A DNA stretch of 64,000 bases from the NCBI GenBank assembly GCA_010015655.1, contig ML976679.1, positions 448,027 through 512,026 of the forward strand, in the 5' to 3' direction. This stretch comes from Bimuria novae-zelandiae CBS 107.79 (Eukaryota > Ascomycota > Dothideomycetes > Pleosporales > Didymosphaeriaceae). Below, piece by piece: positions 12,108-24,446 of the stretch (its first letter is position 1; every line of letters begins with the position of its first letter). A program made the position numbers and the translations under genes. The notes under the pieces were generated by a model. That model saw only the letters and a program-made list of their open reading frames with translations, did not search any database and was not told where the DNA came from.

Positions 12108-12464
12108 GTTGAGTCTGGGAGTGAGATACCGAGAGTTGGGTACGATGGGAACAGACAGGCGAACGCTTGTGTTTATGAAGAATCTCAGGCGAATGTAACT
12201 TTCCGCCTCCGCGGCTCAAATCCATCTGGAAGCATGCTGATCTAACGCACCTAGATCTCTCAGGTACCGGGGCTGTTGCCAATTCAGGAAGAAGGAAGGA
12301 TCGCCTGCAAATTCACCTTGTGGATTGCATTGGATCGCAAGCTAGTATGCGGAACAGGCTCGGCCACTAGCGCCAAAATACCCCTCACCTCACGTGCACT
12401 TATCCTCCCCGAGGCTTGGTCTCCGCCACCTTACCTCTCTGACAACCTGCACGCAACTACTTGT
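12108..12464. other. Upstream region of the FAD oxidase, no gene
   Basis: About 350 bp between the oxidase start codon and the LTR element. It should contain the oxidase promoter, read leftward. I see no clear TATA box and no further coding region. The last five bases (12460-12464, CTTGT) are the left copy of the target-site duplication of the LTR element. Confidence 0.5.
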
Positions 12465-12636
12465 TGTGGCGCATAGTCACAACGATCAGGGAGCTCGAAA
12501 ACAAAGTCTATTAAGAAGAGGAAGCTTTATAATAACTAGCTATTTATAAATTTAAAAGGTTACGTGCTTAGCTACTTAGTTATTTAGCTTAACTTTAACT
12601 AGTATAAAAAGCTTTAGTAAAGTGCCTTTTATAATA
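12465..12636. repeat. Left LTR, heavily RIP-mutated in its 3' two thirds
   Basis: It aligns without gaps to 14108-14279. In the first ~40 bp this copy keeps the C/G states (TGTGGCGCATAG). From about 12517 on it carries T/A where the right copy has C/G, for example TTATAATA at the end against TTGCAACA in the right LTR. The differences read by eye are C/T or G/A transitions. Confidence 0.85.
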
Positions 12637-14107
12637 TACCCCCTAGCTTATAAAGCGTAGTAAAATAAGCTAAATAGTAACTTAAAATATAAAAGGTAAT
12701 AAACTTACGCGTAAAGCTTAAAAAGTATTTAGCTTAAATCTTTAGCTTACTAGGTAATTAGTCTAAGTAGCTAGTTTATATATAGTTCTAAGAGAAAGGT
12801 AGAAAAGGAGCAGCATACTTCTACTATAAAGCTTTAATAAATGTTTAAGGGTAATTATCTACTTATAACATGACCCGTGCGAGTACCTACGTAGATAAAT
12901 AAGAAAATAGGTAGCTATAGGATTATAGCGCCTAGCTAGTAAAGGCTTACTTACTTATAGGCTTATTATAATCTATATTTTAATATTTCTTAAAAAGACT
13001 AGAAGAGGGTCTACTACCTACCTTTTATACTTAAGTTTAATTAATAATACCTTTTACTAATTTTTTTAAATTTAGCTTTTAATTTTACTAATCTCTTTAC
13101 TTATAAACTTATTATAAAGTTTATAAAATACTTTTCCTTAGAGCGCGTACTAAAGGTAGTTACACTCTATAGGCTTTTATTAATACTAGCTATTTGCTCT
13201 ATATAAGTACTTATAGCTTATATTAGGAGTGCGCCCTCTAAGCGTAGCGTACATGCCTACGTACTTAGTTATTTAGTTAAGCTACGCGAGCCAGCGAGCG
13301 TATCCTTCTAAAGATAGAGTTACTACTACGCCTGGTCGCGATAGGTTATTAAGCTCTTTCTAAGCCTACTTATAGTTATATTGTAGTGCTAAGCATAAGA
13401 AATCCTTTATTAGTAGCGTACCCTTTATCTCTAGGAGATTTAGGAGCACAGCGTTAGCGTGTGCGCGGTTCTATTTGGATAGTTATTTAGTTATATCTGT
13501 TATTCTGCTACTCTGTAGGCGTAGGGTAACCTCTTTATATATATATTATACCTGCTCCTTCTAATTATTATTACTTAGATAGAAATTATTTTTAAGTTCT
13601 CTAATTAACGCCTGCAGCGTCTACTACTTACTTAACTATAGTATTATAAGCTTTAGCTTTTATAAATTAATTATAATATAGACTTAGTTTTAAAGTGCCT
13701 AAAGCTTTATTATAAGCTAACTATAAATAGTAGACTCTAGCTTATAGCGCTTAAGCTATTATATATAAGGCTTACTTTTAGTATTTATATCTAGTAGCTC
13801 TAGAGCCTAGTTATATATATTTATCTACTTAAGAGCTTTAAAATTAATATAATTTTATATTTTTTTTAAGTTTTTACGTAGTACTTAAGCTACGCGTACT
13901 AAGATAAAAATAAATTATAATTTATAAGTTAGTTACTTACTAAGAGCTTTATAGTAGTTATTATATAGTTTAGCTTTATTATAAGTTATAAGCGTTAAGA
14001 TATAAGCGTAAGGATAATAAAAAGTAAGAAATAGTTTATTACTATAATTATTAATTAGTATAAAGTAAGTATATTACAAAGTATTATAAAAGTACTAAAT
14101 TTATAAC

Positions 14108-14279
14108 TATAGCGTATAGTTATAATAATTAGGAAGCTTAAAAATAAAGTCTATTAAGAAGAGGAAGCTCTATAATAACTAGCTATTTATAGGTTTAGGG
14201 AATCGCGTGCTTGGCTGCTTAGCTGCTTGGCTCAACCCTAGCTAGCGCAGAAAGCTCTAGCAAGGTGCCTTTTGCAACA
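14108..14279. repeat. Right LTR, RIP-mutated mainly at its 5' end
   Basis: This is the direct-repeat partner of 12465-12636. Its first ~40 bp are mutated (TATAGCGTATAG against TGTGGCGCATAG), while the rest retains GC-rich blocks such as AATCGCGTGCTTGGCTGC. The outer, unique-side sequence is the better preserved part in both LTRs, so mutation density falls off toward the element edges. Confidence 0.85.
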
Positions 14280-15834
14280 CTTGTACTAACGCTACAGATT
14301 ATTATTACAGTATCAACATTATAAGCTCAGACTTGTGTAGCTAAATTGATCACAAAAAAGGTCGCGCACGCTCCTCTAGGAAGTACCGCCCTCCTTCCCG
14401 CCCTTAGCCATACCCCGTCTTGCGCGCACACTTGCCTTGCAGCTTAAACAGCAAAGAAGAATTCAATATCCTCGCTGTTACGTATAAAACACGCAATAAT
14501 TCCGCGCAAACCTAACACCCGCGCCTATCCCTTCTTCCTCCTCCCGCAAACACCACGTTCCCACCAAGCCCAAAGTATCTACCCCCCCCCCCCCCCCCCC
14601 CCCTCTTCTTCTTCTTCCTCCTAGGATTAAAACGATATCCACACCGTCATGCATGCCGCTTAACCCCACGCCCGGCGCTTAAACCCTTCTCGAATGTTTA
14701 GCTATTGTTCCCTTTAGCCTCACTTACTCCTTCTATTTACCCCTAAAACCACTACCACAAACACAAAAGCAAAGCCGTAGACGCGTTTAGGCAACCAGCA
14801 GGGAGCCTTAGCCTTACAATTACGCTCTTTTAGGGAGAGAAGAGAAGTGGCTTTACTTAACGGGTAGCGCTTCATTCTCTCCCCTCTCCTACCCTATATA
14901 CAAAGTACATTTATTAGGGTTACGAAAAATCTACGAAACTCCTCTCTCGTTTATCGTAAAAGGGAGAAGGTGGTTAGAATAAACAATCTTAAAGGCCAAG
15001 GTACGATTTAATGCACCGGGTTTAGGGCTACAGCATTAAACAACATAACGTATAGGGAGGTGTTTACAATCCTCCAGGTTGCGCGTAGAGTGAGCATTGG
15101 CTTTAACATCAACGTTGCGATATCTGGCCTCATGGCGTACGGTACTCAGGCGCCCTGCCAAAGCAGCTATAACTGGAACGACACGTTAACAACAAGGGGT
15201 AAGAGCCACACTTCCATGCCAGCTCGATCTGGATCACTCGCACGAGTACGTCGCATTGACACTTCACTCAATTCCCTACTTCTTCCCACCCAACCCAGCG
15301 GAAACCCCCTCACTCATTCCCCTCAACATTCCCATCTGATAAGTATTATTTCAAACATTATCGCTACTAAAGCAAAACAAGAAAAGAAGATACCATTGCT
15401 CGCCCGGGCGGGAGCCAAAAAGCTCACAGCGAAATCACCCCAGATAGAAAAAAAGCCCGTCCCGTAAACGCCATGCCCCATCCCATACCAGCCTTTTTTC
15501 AATTAAGCAACCAGTTTTGCGTGACCGTCTCGAAGGAGAGCCTTCATCAACTAGTCCACAAGGCCCCAACGCCGGCTCAATGCAAGTTCTCGACAAAGGA
15601 AATAGTCAGGGAATGTGAAGTCGTCCATAAGCGACGAAACAAAAAATCAGAGTCTCGGTCGCGATCGACCGCGTGATCCGTCGTTGTACAAAAGCAGCGC
15701 CTGTGTTTTCCCAAATTGCGGCGCATGACGTCGCGCGTGCGACAAGGACCACATCATGCTAACTGCAGGTCGGTGAGCCCGGATCCAGGCATGAGAGCTT
15801 GCTCACTTACAATTCTGCGAAGTATTGGCCCAGC
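14280..15834. other. Intergenic, 1.55 kb, with a 22-nt poly-C tract
   Basis: No supported gene. A run of 22 C (14582-14603) is followed by a CTT-rich stretch (14604-14622); such tracts are slippage-prone. Plus-strand open frames at 15060-15467 and 15473-15676 have low-complexity products without recognisable domains, and I leave them out. The right end probably holds the 3' end of the minus-strand gene that stops at 15835. Confidence 0.5.
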
Positions 15835-18800
15835 TCACAAAGACCCAGCAGCACGCGCGATCACAATCGGTAGTGTGATAGCTAGGACGATGCTGACATT
15901 AACAGCGATACCAGCCCCGAGCGCGATCTGCTTAGGTTTTGGCGCCACGTGCGAGAACCGCCCATTCGTCACATTGACAATAACCAAGTCTCCCATCCAG
16001 CGATAGAGAATGAGCACGGGTGGAAGAATGCAGAAGATGGCGAAGATGACCCAGGACAGCTTGCGCCTTACCACTTCTTCTTCCGGGTCAATGGCCTGCT
16101 CGGGACAGAGCAAGTGGGGCGAGTGTTGGTTGGCAAGCACCGTTCGCAATGTCGGTCGACTAGGGCGCGGTCTCAAAGGCGAATGCGTATTGCTAGTGGA
16201 TGGCCGCACGCTATGCTCAGTTCCAAACAGGCGAGAGTCGTTGTTACTGTTGTCGGAGGATAACAGTAGTTGAGGACTCGGCGCAAGTACCATCTGCCTG
16301 AGCTTCGTCTGCCCAGGGACTGCTGCACGGCTGCCTCGACGGCGTGAGTCGCGGGGCGCGATTGAAGACCGCAACGACAACCGTTTAGCTCGGGGATTAG
16401 GATTCGCGAACGATGACGCTTGGGAATGTAGCGTCGCCTGTGATGGGCTACGCTCCTGTCGGCCAGGCGGCGGCGTGTGTATGCGCGGCACAATGCGGGT
16501 CACACTGCCCTTACGCCCGGGTAGCTCGAAGACTGCTGAGCCGCCATGGCTGACATTTCGTGTCTTACTTTGGGTAAAATAATCAGAAGCTTCGCGGTAC
16601 GTCTTACCCTCGCGGGCAGCAGCAGACCTGGAGTTTCGGTGGCCATTGATCGAAGATACCAAGGGGCTCGAGTCGAGCAGAGCGCCAGGGCTGCTGTTAT
16701 CTGCTATGCTGCTACCAGCTTCGTGCATATTTGTTCCATGAGGCGTACCGGTCAAGTTTCCCTTTGGCCCAATCACAGTGAGCTTTTCGAAGCTGTTCTC
16801 ACGAGGGGTAGGACTTGAACTGCGCTCCATCGTGGTTGCCGTAGGAATGGTGATTCGCATGGGCTGCATCGGGCTGGAGATGTCTTGAGATTGGAAAGAG
16901 TCGTTCTGACCTGCTTCCTCCTCCTCATGCTCATACAATATCTCATCGTTTGGACCCGATGCAAGCAACTCCTGTGTCTCCTTGTCGCTAAGAGCGTAGG
17001 GATCAGCCCGGGGCCTAGGCTCGGCCCAAGGCGCGAAGGGGAAGTGCTCTTGTCGAGGACTAGTAGGAAAGGACATGTCTGGAGGCGAACAGGGAAAGTG
17101 CTCCTGTTGGGGACTACCTGGAGTATACACGTCCGGGCTACTCCTGTAGAATGTAGGCGTGTTTGAATGTGCCGGCGGGCTTGATTGCACGGGGCTCTGG
17201 TAACTTTCATCCGCGATTCTATGCATACTATAATCCCCGGATAGAGCCGGAGGAGATGATGTAAAGGGGTTTGAGTGGCTGCGCAGCGGTGTCGGATGCT
17301 GGTAGTCGAACGCCCCAGGTTCCAGTGGTGGTTCGTCGTATACCGGAAAGGGCCCCGAGAACCCCATGCTATCTCGGCTGATATGGCTCCCTTCAGAGCT
17401 ACTGTAGTCCGCAAGGCTTTCCCCAACAGAGGCACGCATGGCCCGGTGAGGACTCCCATTCCCCACTGTCTCCCAATCAGCGCGTTCAACTTCATCTTCG
17501 TAGCCAGCCAGAATGGATGACTCGTCTCGATCTTGCTCTTCGTCTAAATCGTTGTCACCTTTGCGTAATAAATTATGGCTCGAAATCCGTTTAGACCACA
17601 TTGCTGGAATGCTTTCGGCCTGTTGCTGGCTAGCCGCCTTGGCAAATATCTTCTCTGCCTGTTCCAAGGCTTGTCGGGGCGTGTACGGGCCAGCAGAAGC
17701 ACCAGGCTGGGAGTAAGAAGACGACGACTTGAGCCCTGAATGCATTGGAGCCCGCTCTTCAATATCTGGACGCGAAAACTGAAGAAGCGCTCTAGTGTCT
17801 CCATAGGATGGAGAGTTTGAAGACAATTCGGATCGCTTGGGCGAATCAAGTATCTCATCGTATTCGAAAGGAGGCGCTAACGGGGCGGGCATGGAGGGTG
17901 GTAGACCTGGGGGGGGCGCGAGCTTGGACCTGCCGGCACCTTCGACTTCGGAAGGCAAGAGTGGCGTGTCTTCTTTGCTATCGATTTCGGACCGTGCTAC
18001 ATTCAAGTCGAATTGACTAAGACCAGAAGTGATCCGCGTGATGTCTGGTCGCTCGGTCGGCGCAGCGTGTTCAGGAATATTTGCCAAAGAGCCTGCGACA
18101 TCGGCATTTCCTGTCTTGTTTTCATCGAGTAGAGGCTGAGAGACGCTCGACCCATCTGTGCTCTTGTACTGATCGATGAGACGGCTTAGTGAGTCTGTCT
18201 TCTCAATCTCTGGTTGCAGTGAGAGGTGCAAAACTGCTTGTTGAGGAGGCTGTGACACTTGACAACTCGCCCGTTGCGAGACCAGATATTGTGGCACGGC
18301 ATCGGACTTGTACGCGGCGGCAATGGCGTCTGTACCTCCACTCATACGCCAGTAGTAAGGGTTGCTCTTTCTATTAGTTGAACGAATCTGAGCAGTTTTG
18401 GACTGACGGCGGCTGTCAGAAGTGTAGATGGAGGAGCTGGGGTATATCGAAGCAGCGTCGTCATAGTATGGTCTCGTCGTAAACTCAGACTCTGAAGCGT
18501 ACGGCCGCTCCTCGCCTGCCCGTCCGAGCTGGGTCGATGGACTATCCGGAAGCATCGACGAGAGAGGTGCAGAAAAGACTCGCTGTGTGGAAAATCGGGG
18601 CATTTCGACTGATGGAGGGGAGCTTCTCTGCGACATAAGATGGACAGCCTGGTCCAACGGCGAGACGGGCGTGACTGGCTCATCTGGTAAAGTTGCAGAC
18701 CTTGGGGAGACTGCTCGATAACTTCGCTCGAGGGGCCGTGGGAATTCACCTTCGAAAGTCGCTGATGCGAGACTCACGCGCGAGTCAGAAAATTCTCGCA

Positions 18801-20287
18801 GCTCCTCTTCGTGCGGTTTCTCAGGAGTCTTCGAGAACCTTTGAGTAAGCGACCGGGTGAGCTGTTTCAAGGAAAAGCGGGATTCGTTGGCGGCGGCTTT
18901 TCGATTCGTGGACGGGAAGATGGCAGCCAGTGGCTCAGGGCTCTGAAGAGGCGAGTCAAACGCTGAGGATCCTGGACTATGCGCAACTGGTGTGGGTGGA
19001 AGCGGGAGATTGACATTCAGCGGAGCTGGCATATCGTCACCGCGCCTTGTGATTATGGACGCGTACGCCGAGGACAGATCGCCGTAAAGCGGACGTTTTG
19101 GAGCCATCTAAAGCAATCAGCAACTGTTTGCACGCAAAGACAGACACAAATACCTCTGAGAGGTCGAGCGGGTCCTCCGACGAGCGCAATGGCAGGTAAT
19201 CGCTCGAATCGAGGTCTCGCGACGGCGTCACAATATTGTCCAAAACAAGCGAATTGTGCGGATTTACGAGATCGAAGGATGTACCGCGGTAGTGAATGAC
19301 AGCCGGCGTCGCAGGCGGGGTGGCAGGTGCAGTTGATGCGAAACTAGTGGTGTTTACACGCGGGCCATTTCCGTCGCTTGAAGGCGAATGCGAAGGGTCG
19401 ACCAAGTTTGGCGGTCGCGGAAATCGCGAAAGCGAAAACGTTGAGGGCGTAGGTTGAGAGTCGCGCAGGTCAGAGTCTTCGAAGGAGGGGAATGACGTTG
19501 TCCGAAGAGGCGATAGTCGTGTTTGATTTGAAGTCACGGGAGCAACGGGAGCTGGGGCAGGAGGGAGGGGTCTGTGTCCGGTGGAGGACAACGGCTTGGG
19601 TAGCCTTTTGATCGGCTTGAACTTACGTACACTGCCTGTTGTGTTGTACTGAGCGCTTGGCTCCGCAGATTGCGAGCGGAAGAGCTCGTCCACAGACAAA
19701 TCGTGCTGCTGGTGCGGAGGAGACGGTGGAAGCCGCTGGTACGTATACAAAGACTGTGTCTGCACAGCTATATCAGCTCAAGATTCTACGACAGGACGCG
19801 CTATCCAGGCAAATATTGGCGGAGAAGTCGGCTTCAAGGTACAGCTTTCCGACAAAAGCCGTCCACCTTACATCGCCCCAGCATAGGCAATTAGAAGCCG
19901 ACTATACTCTAGCTCTCGACTTGAGGCGGTACATGACGCCAAAGACACTTCAAAAGCATCCATAAGGCGTAGAGACTTACTTACCGATTGTGATATGTGT
20001 AGAGGATGAGGTGGCGCTCGAGTCGTCGGGCCCGGCGGTGCGCCTGAAACGGAAGGCACGCGCTCGATCTCTTTGAGACCAGACGCGGCCGCCTTCCTTC
20101 GTAGTGTCTTGCCCGGCGGAGTGGCTTGAGATGCAGGCGAGTTCAATTGCTTGCGGTACTCGTGTAGGGTGAGGTTGCGGACGGAAAGGCGCGAAGAGGA
20201 GGAGCTGTGGACCGAGTGGTGTGGGGAGTGGACTGGCGTCGCCGGGCTGACCGTCCGCATCTGCGGTGAACTCGAATATAGCGCCAT
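15835..20287 (-). CDS. Large serine/proline-rich protein with two C-terminal membrane segments
   Basis: Exons 20287-19985, 19759-19154 and 19107-15835 are all joined in phase 0 (introns of 225 and 46 nt) and give 1393 aa. The protein is dominated by Ser/Pro-rich low-complexity sequence with many short 'SSP/SPP' and 'TPxTP' patches, which suggests disorder and phosphorylation. The last ~75 residues hold two hydrophobic segments ('LSWVIFAIFCILPPVLILY' and 'IALGAGIAVNVSIVLAITLP') separated by a short hydrophilic loop. That suggests a tail-anchored hairpin with a long cytosolic N-terminus. I know no assigned function. The 225-nt intron is unusually long for this window and could hide a small exon. 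A canonical 72-nt intron (20290-20361) could join an extra N-terminal exon in frame, moving the start to 20470. Confidence 0.7.
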
Positions 20288-20289
20288 CT

Positions 20290-20470
20290 CTGCGTTTGCT
20301 GTTGTTGTCGCCGACGCCGCTATAGGCTGCTACACGCCGCTCCGATTCGATTGAGCTTCACCTGGTGTCGAGGCCTTGTCTTCCCCCCAGGGAAACTGGG
20401 GCCACCGCGAATAATCTCTTTTAATATCCTCAGCAATGACTTTGTGAAGAGCTATGTCGATGAAGTACAT
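20290..20470 (-). other. Possible extra 5' exon plus intron of the Ser/Pro-rich gene
   Basis: Minus-strand bases 20470-20362 read MYFIDIALHKVIAEDI then KRDYSRWPQFPWGEDKASTP, a composition like real protein. A GTGAAG donor (20361) and a CAG acceptor (ending 20290) remove 72 nt and join this exon in frame, through one Glu codon, to the ATG at 20287. If no splice occurs, the frame stops at 20330, only 43 bp before that ATG. It is therefore either the true N-terminus of the downstream protein or the end of a separate small gene. The open frame continues upstream of 20470 to a possible acceptor near 20518, but I could not place a matching upstream exon. Confidence 0.4.
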
Positions 20471-22805
20471 TGCGGCTCCGGAGCCATGTGCGATGTCGTT
20501 GGCTAGCGACGGAACAGCCTAAGAACAAGGGTGTCAGTTTCCCAATTGTAGCTTTCCCATGCCAGCAGGAAGCATCCAGCTCCTGGAATTAGCTTCACTT
20601 ACCTCTCAGCTCTCCGGCCTACGACTCCCAGCTGTCTCTGGTGAGATGGTGTAGTAGGTTGCGTGCCCTGGAGTCCCTTCCCTTCCCGCTGCGCGTGACG
20701 ATGCGAGACCCGTGGACTATGGCGGCCGTAAGATCGACGGCCGTTACGAAGATGCGAAGCTGCGATGCGAAAGCAGAACTCGGAACAGACGCGGGAGGAA
20801 GGACACAGATATAGAAAGAGAAGAGGCGTTTCAATTACGATTATCAGACGGTCGAGGGAGAAACATGCAACCCAGAATCAGAACAAGGAAGCCGCCAGCT
20901 CGCACACGCGGAAAGCCCCCAGCACCAGGCCCGTCGAGGAAGGAAGCACCAACTTGTCACCACCACGCTGCGCTGCGATGCAAGAAAAGACACGAGATGA
21001 ACGAGAAATGTATACCGCGCCGCCGGCCGCCCCGTCGTAGCCCCTTCCCCGGCGCCCACCCTGCCCGTCCATGCTGTCCCTACCTGGTACCTCTTACTGG
21101 GCTTGTCAGCCCGCTAATTCCACGACATGAGAGCGTCGTTGTGAGGGTACAAGGCGATACAGCAACGTGTGTGGTCGTAGTTTTGAGAGGCGCCGACTAG
21201 ACCCGTTCGCTGGTAGCCAATCAAGCCTCGGAAGGGGCCTGTGGAGCGCGACACATGCTGAGGGCACCGAGGCGCGCTGCCCACTGATCTGCTTGCACTC
21301 ATGCCCGTCATCTCGTTTCGACAACCGTGCGCTGCAGACATCGCGGCCAATCCGCCACTCCCGAAGCCCTGTGCGAGTACATCGCGAAGGGGGTAGGTTC
21401 GTGTACCTTTCCAAGCTTCCTCCAGTAGCGCGACGTCAGTTCAGCTCGCGGCGAATATCTCATCTCGAGCGTAAGCCAGAGGAGACTCTTCGGGGATTTC
21501 GCTCAAAGAGGATGCAGCTCGCGAGGCGATGAAAGGAGTTCATGATGTGCAACGGCATGCTCATGTGAGAGCGTTGTACTAACGTGGTTGTTTCCTCTAG
21601 CGCCGACGCGTGTTGGTCCACTTCCATTCCCCAGCATCGCACAATGCGGGGATAATGGCTTCAAACCCACTTTTAGTTCGCATCATCAGAAGCAAAAATG
21701 AATTTGTTGTTGTTACGATATTGGTCTTGTCGCGATCAGCTGCCTGCGACATGTGCTGCACTGTACCTGCATGAAGCTGCGTCGGGTGTGGCGGCTCGCC
21801 GTTGCGACCGTCGACCTGCATCGAGTGGGTGGCACAGCGCGTCGTAGTACCTATACGATGAAGCTATTGAAGGTCTAGCTTTGGAACTCCGGACGAGCGC
21901 GCGTGTGGTATTCATAGTCTCAGGTACCGGTTCGTATAGGAGATGAACTGTTCAAGCAAGCCGGAACTATGGCGCAGATAGTATTCTTGGAACGGGAGGT
22001 GGATGCGAAAAGCAGCTATGCTGCCAATTACATGTGTAAGATTGTTTACTCAATTGAAAAATGGGCTTCAAGTCGCCCCTGACCGCCGGCGCGGTATCGT
22101 CGCAGATACACAGACTCGAGTAGTTCGTGTAGCTCTCAGCTGCTCGCGGACCAGTCTGGTCCCATACCTCGTACAGAACGCCAAATAGAATGGGTAACGC
22201 TTCCAGAATGCGCCTCATTGCCACCCTTTCACAGCAACGTGCACCCACGTTCCCATTTATCCCAGCACGAAGGTTCGTTCTGGTGAATGCGGCCATCCAA
22301 AGTAACTCAGGTCAGAAGGTGTCTACTCCGCATGTTCTGTATAGTACTGTAGCTTGACATTTTTGCGCTTCAACACCGCATGACCCGCTAAAGGATCGAC
22401 TTAACGGACCTCCATCCAATGATTGCGCGTAGGAGAATTGATTATCGTGAACGCCCCAGTCGAGGGGCGATGCGATACTGTTGTGTAATCTTAGCCATCG
22501 AATTATTCCTGCTAACATTGCACTGCAGTCTCGCACAAGGTCGCTTGGTTTTGCGCCTGCATTGCATCTGATGAATGGATGAAGGCTGACGCCTGTTCGA
22601 AGGCGCAGGTTGTTCTGTTCTATCCCACAAACTACGAGGTCGAAGGCATAGTAGATGTCAGGCTGGCGTGCGCGCATGTCCCGACTTCTGATACTGTGTC
22701 ATAAATGTGATGTTAATATGGAGACAGAATGCGCATGGCAAGCAGCCCAACTTGTAGCGCTGCCCGATGTGTGGCCGAGGACTTTCTTCTCCATAACGAT
22801 CGTAG
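20471..22805. other. Intergenic, 2.3 kb, no supported gene
   Basis: Normal base composition. Several open frames exist on both strands (for example 20712-21200 plus and 22312-22677 minus), but their products are basic or low-complexity, overlap one another, and show no domain or splice-consistent extension. The left part probably contains the promoter and 5' UTR of the minus-strand Ser/Pro-rich gene, and the right end the 3' end of the 504-aa gene. Confidence 0.45.
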
Positions 22806-24446
22806 TCATCTGATCGACATGTTCCTTAGGCCCAACCGTTGACTGCAGTCTCCGTCGCCCCTTGCGTTAACAACATTTGGCGCTCGCTTTGGCGCACTCT
22901 TGTCGTTCTCCTTCAACGTATCGCCTGCCAGCGCATGAAGCGCTTGCTGTACTCCATACTCCTTAAGTTCGGATCGCGATCTCCTTCTTCGAATAGAGTG
23001 TTGCCTTGCAGGATCTTGCTGGCTGAGGGGAGACCCGGAGTAACGGTACGTAGTCGGAGAGCGAGGAATGCTGTGTTCCAGTGTCACTTTCACATTTAGA
23101 GTATCTGGCAGGACGAACTGATGCGGAGTCGAAGCAGGGACAGGCTGCTGACCCCCAGTGGTGATGTGCTTATCAGAAGACATGGGCTCAGGTGAAGTAG
23201 TTGGTGCGGGTACTGATACACGATAGTCATTGGTAGGACGTCTGTACACCTATTAACCATATGCTTCCGGTGACACCTCAAGGATTCCGCATGGACCAGT
23301 TGGACAATTGTATTGCCACACCTCGGGTTAAAGGGGCACATGGGAATAACTGAAATGAATGGCATACCTGGGTTCGTAGTCGCGATACCGTTTCCAGCCC
23401 TGATCTCCAGACCCCAAGTCATCCGAGTTTGTGTCGGCGGTAGGATACATGGTTCCAGGCATGCACACGTACTGATCAAGGGCATGTGGTAGGTCCGCAA
23501 AATTGAAGCCTCTCCCGGGCTTCTCAGGGAGGAATTTCTGTCCTATCTCTGTGTCCATGTCTAGCGTGTAGTCCACATTGGGCAAATACCGGGAGAGATT
23601 AGTATACCATTCAGGGTAATCACCATGCCAGGAGCTTATGGTGGCATCGAGATCGACGCTCAGATAGACTTTTTTCACGTCATCCGGCTTGTGCACTAAC
23701 ATGACAAAGTCGAACTCGCGCGGCAATCCGGAGCGTTGGGTCTGATTCTCTTCCAGAGTCCACACGGCCATGCCGTCGTCCACATCGAAATCGGAACCCA
23801 GTGGACTTTTGAGCACTCTTAATGATCCTTGAGCACTCATCATATCGTACACCTTGTATGTCTTTTTGACGCCACCGCTCGGGTTCAGGGACGCACTCAG
23901 GGGCGCTTGTGAGACGCCAAGCGAACTCGACAAGTTGAAGTTCCACTGAAGATTTTCTGGGGACACAGCGCCGTATATCAATTCAGGAGCATGCTTCAAT
24001 ATCCGTGGATGCGAGCGCGGTGGGTTGTACCATCCCTTTTCAATCTCGAAATCCGTCGAACTTTTGAAATGACCGTGCACAGAGACCTTGATGGTTGCTG
24101 CTCTGAATCGATGGTGGTGGTGGTCTTTGGGATGGAAGACGAAATGTACCGAGACGAAGTACACGTTGTTCAGCGGACCTTCATGTAGAGCCTTGGTTTG
24201 GTAGTACCCATGCTGCAGGCGATTCACATGGGCGGAGACGAATGCTTCCCCTGGCATAGTCCGCTCGTACAGACACTTTTGACGCAGCTGCAGTCGCTTG
24301 AGCGGAGCGTTCGGATCCTTGGGTGTAGGCTCTACGGGGCGTAGGCGCGGCTTCGCTCTGCTGCGCTCAACCTGGCTCGGGCGATTACCGTGGTCCTCGT
24401 TGGGTTCGTCATGCTCTCCACGAAGCCGGCGAAGCCATGAATTCAT
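22806..24446 (-). CDS. Unrecognised 504-aa protein with basic tail
   Basis: Two exons, 24446-23368 and 23241-22806, are joined by a 126-nt intron (GTATGC...ACAG) to give 504 aa. I do not recognise the family. Residues 1-50 are charged and probably disordered (MNSWLRRLRGEHDEPNED). Residues 60-355 look globular, rich in aromatic and beta-type sequence, with a His run ('PKDHHHHRFRAATIKV'), paired 'FDFVMLVHKP' and 'VYLSVDLDATISSWHGDYP' strands, and a 'YVCMPGTMYPT' segment. The C-terminus is Pro/Ser-rich with an Arg cluster ('HSIRRRRSRSELKEYG'). No signal peptide or membrane segment is evident. It is divergently paired with urease across 607 bp. An alternative acceptor at the first TAG breaks the frame, which supports the chosen one. 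Confidence 0.65.

Larger units (their letters stand above)
12465..14279. mobile_element. Complete small LTR element (TRIM/LARD-like), RIP-degraded
   Basis: The element is 1815 bp. It has two 172-bp direct terminal repeats and is flanked by a perfect 5-bp duplication, CTTGT, at 12460-12464 and 14280-14284. The repeats start TGTGGCGC in the left copy and end GCAACA in the right copy, the usual TG...CA termini. The 1.47-kb interior (12637-14107) is very AT-rich with no readable gag or pol, and I see no convincing primer-binding site or polypurine tract. It is either a non-autonomous element or a coding element eroded beyond recognition. The insertion lies about 360 bp upstream of the FAD-oxidase start codon. 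Confidence 0.85.

Noticed and set aside
15060..15676. Two adjacent plus-strand frames (135 and 67 codons)
   Set aside because: No domain, not joinable by a clear intron, and composition unlike the genes nearby.
20712..21200. 162-codon plus-strand open frame, Arg-rich
   Set aside because: Arg/Pro composition reflects GC-rich sequence in a non-coding frame; no start context or homology pattern.
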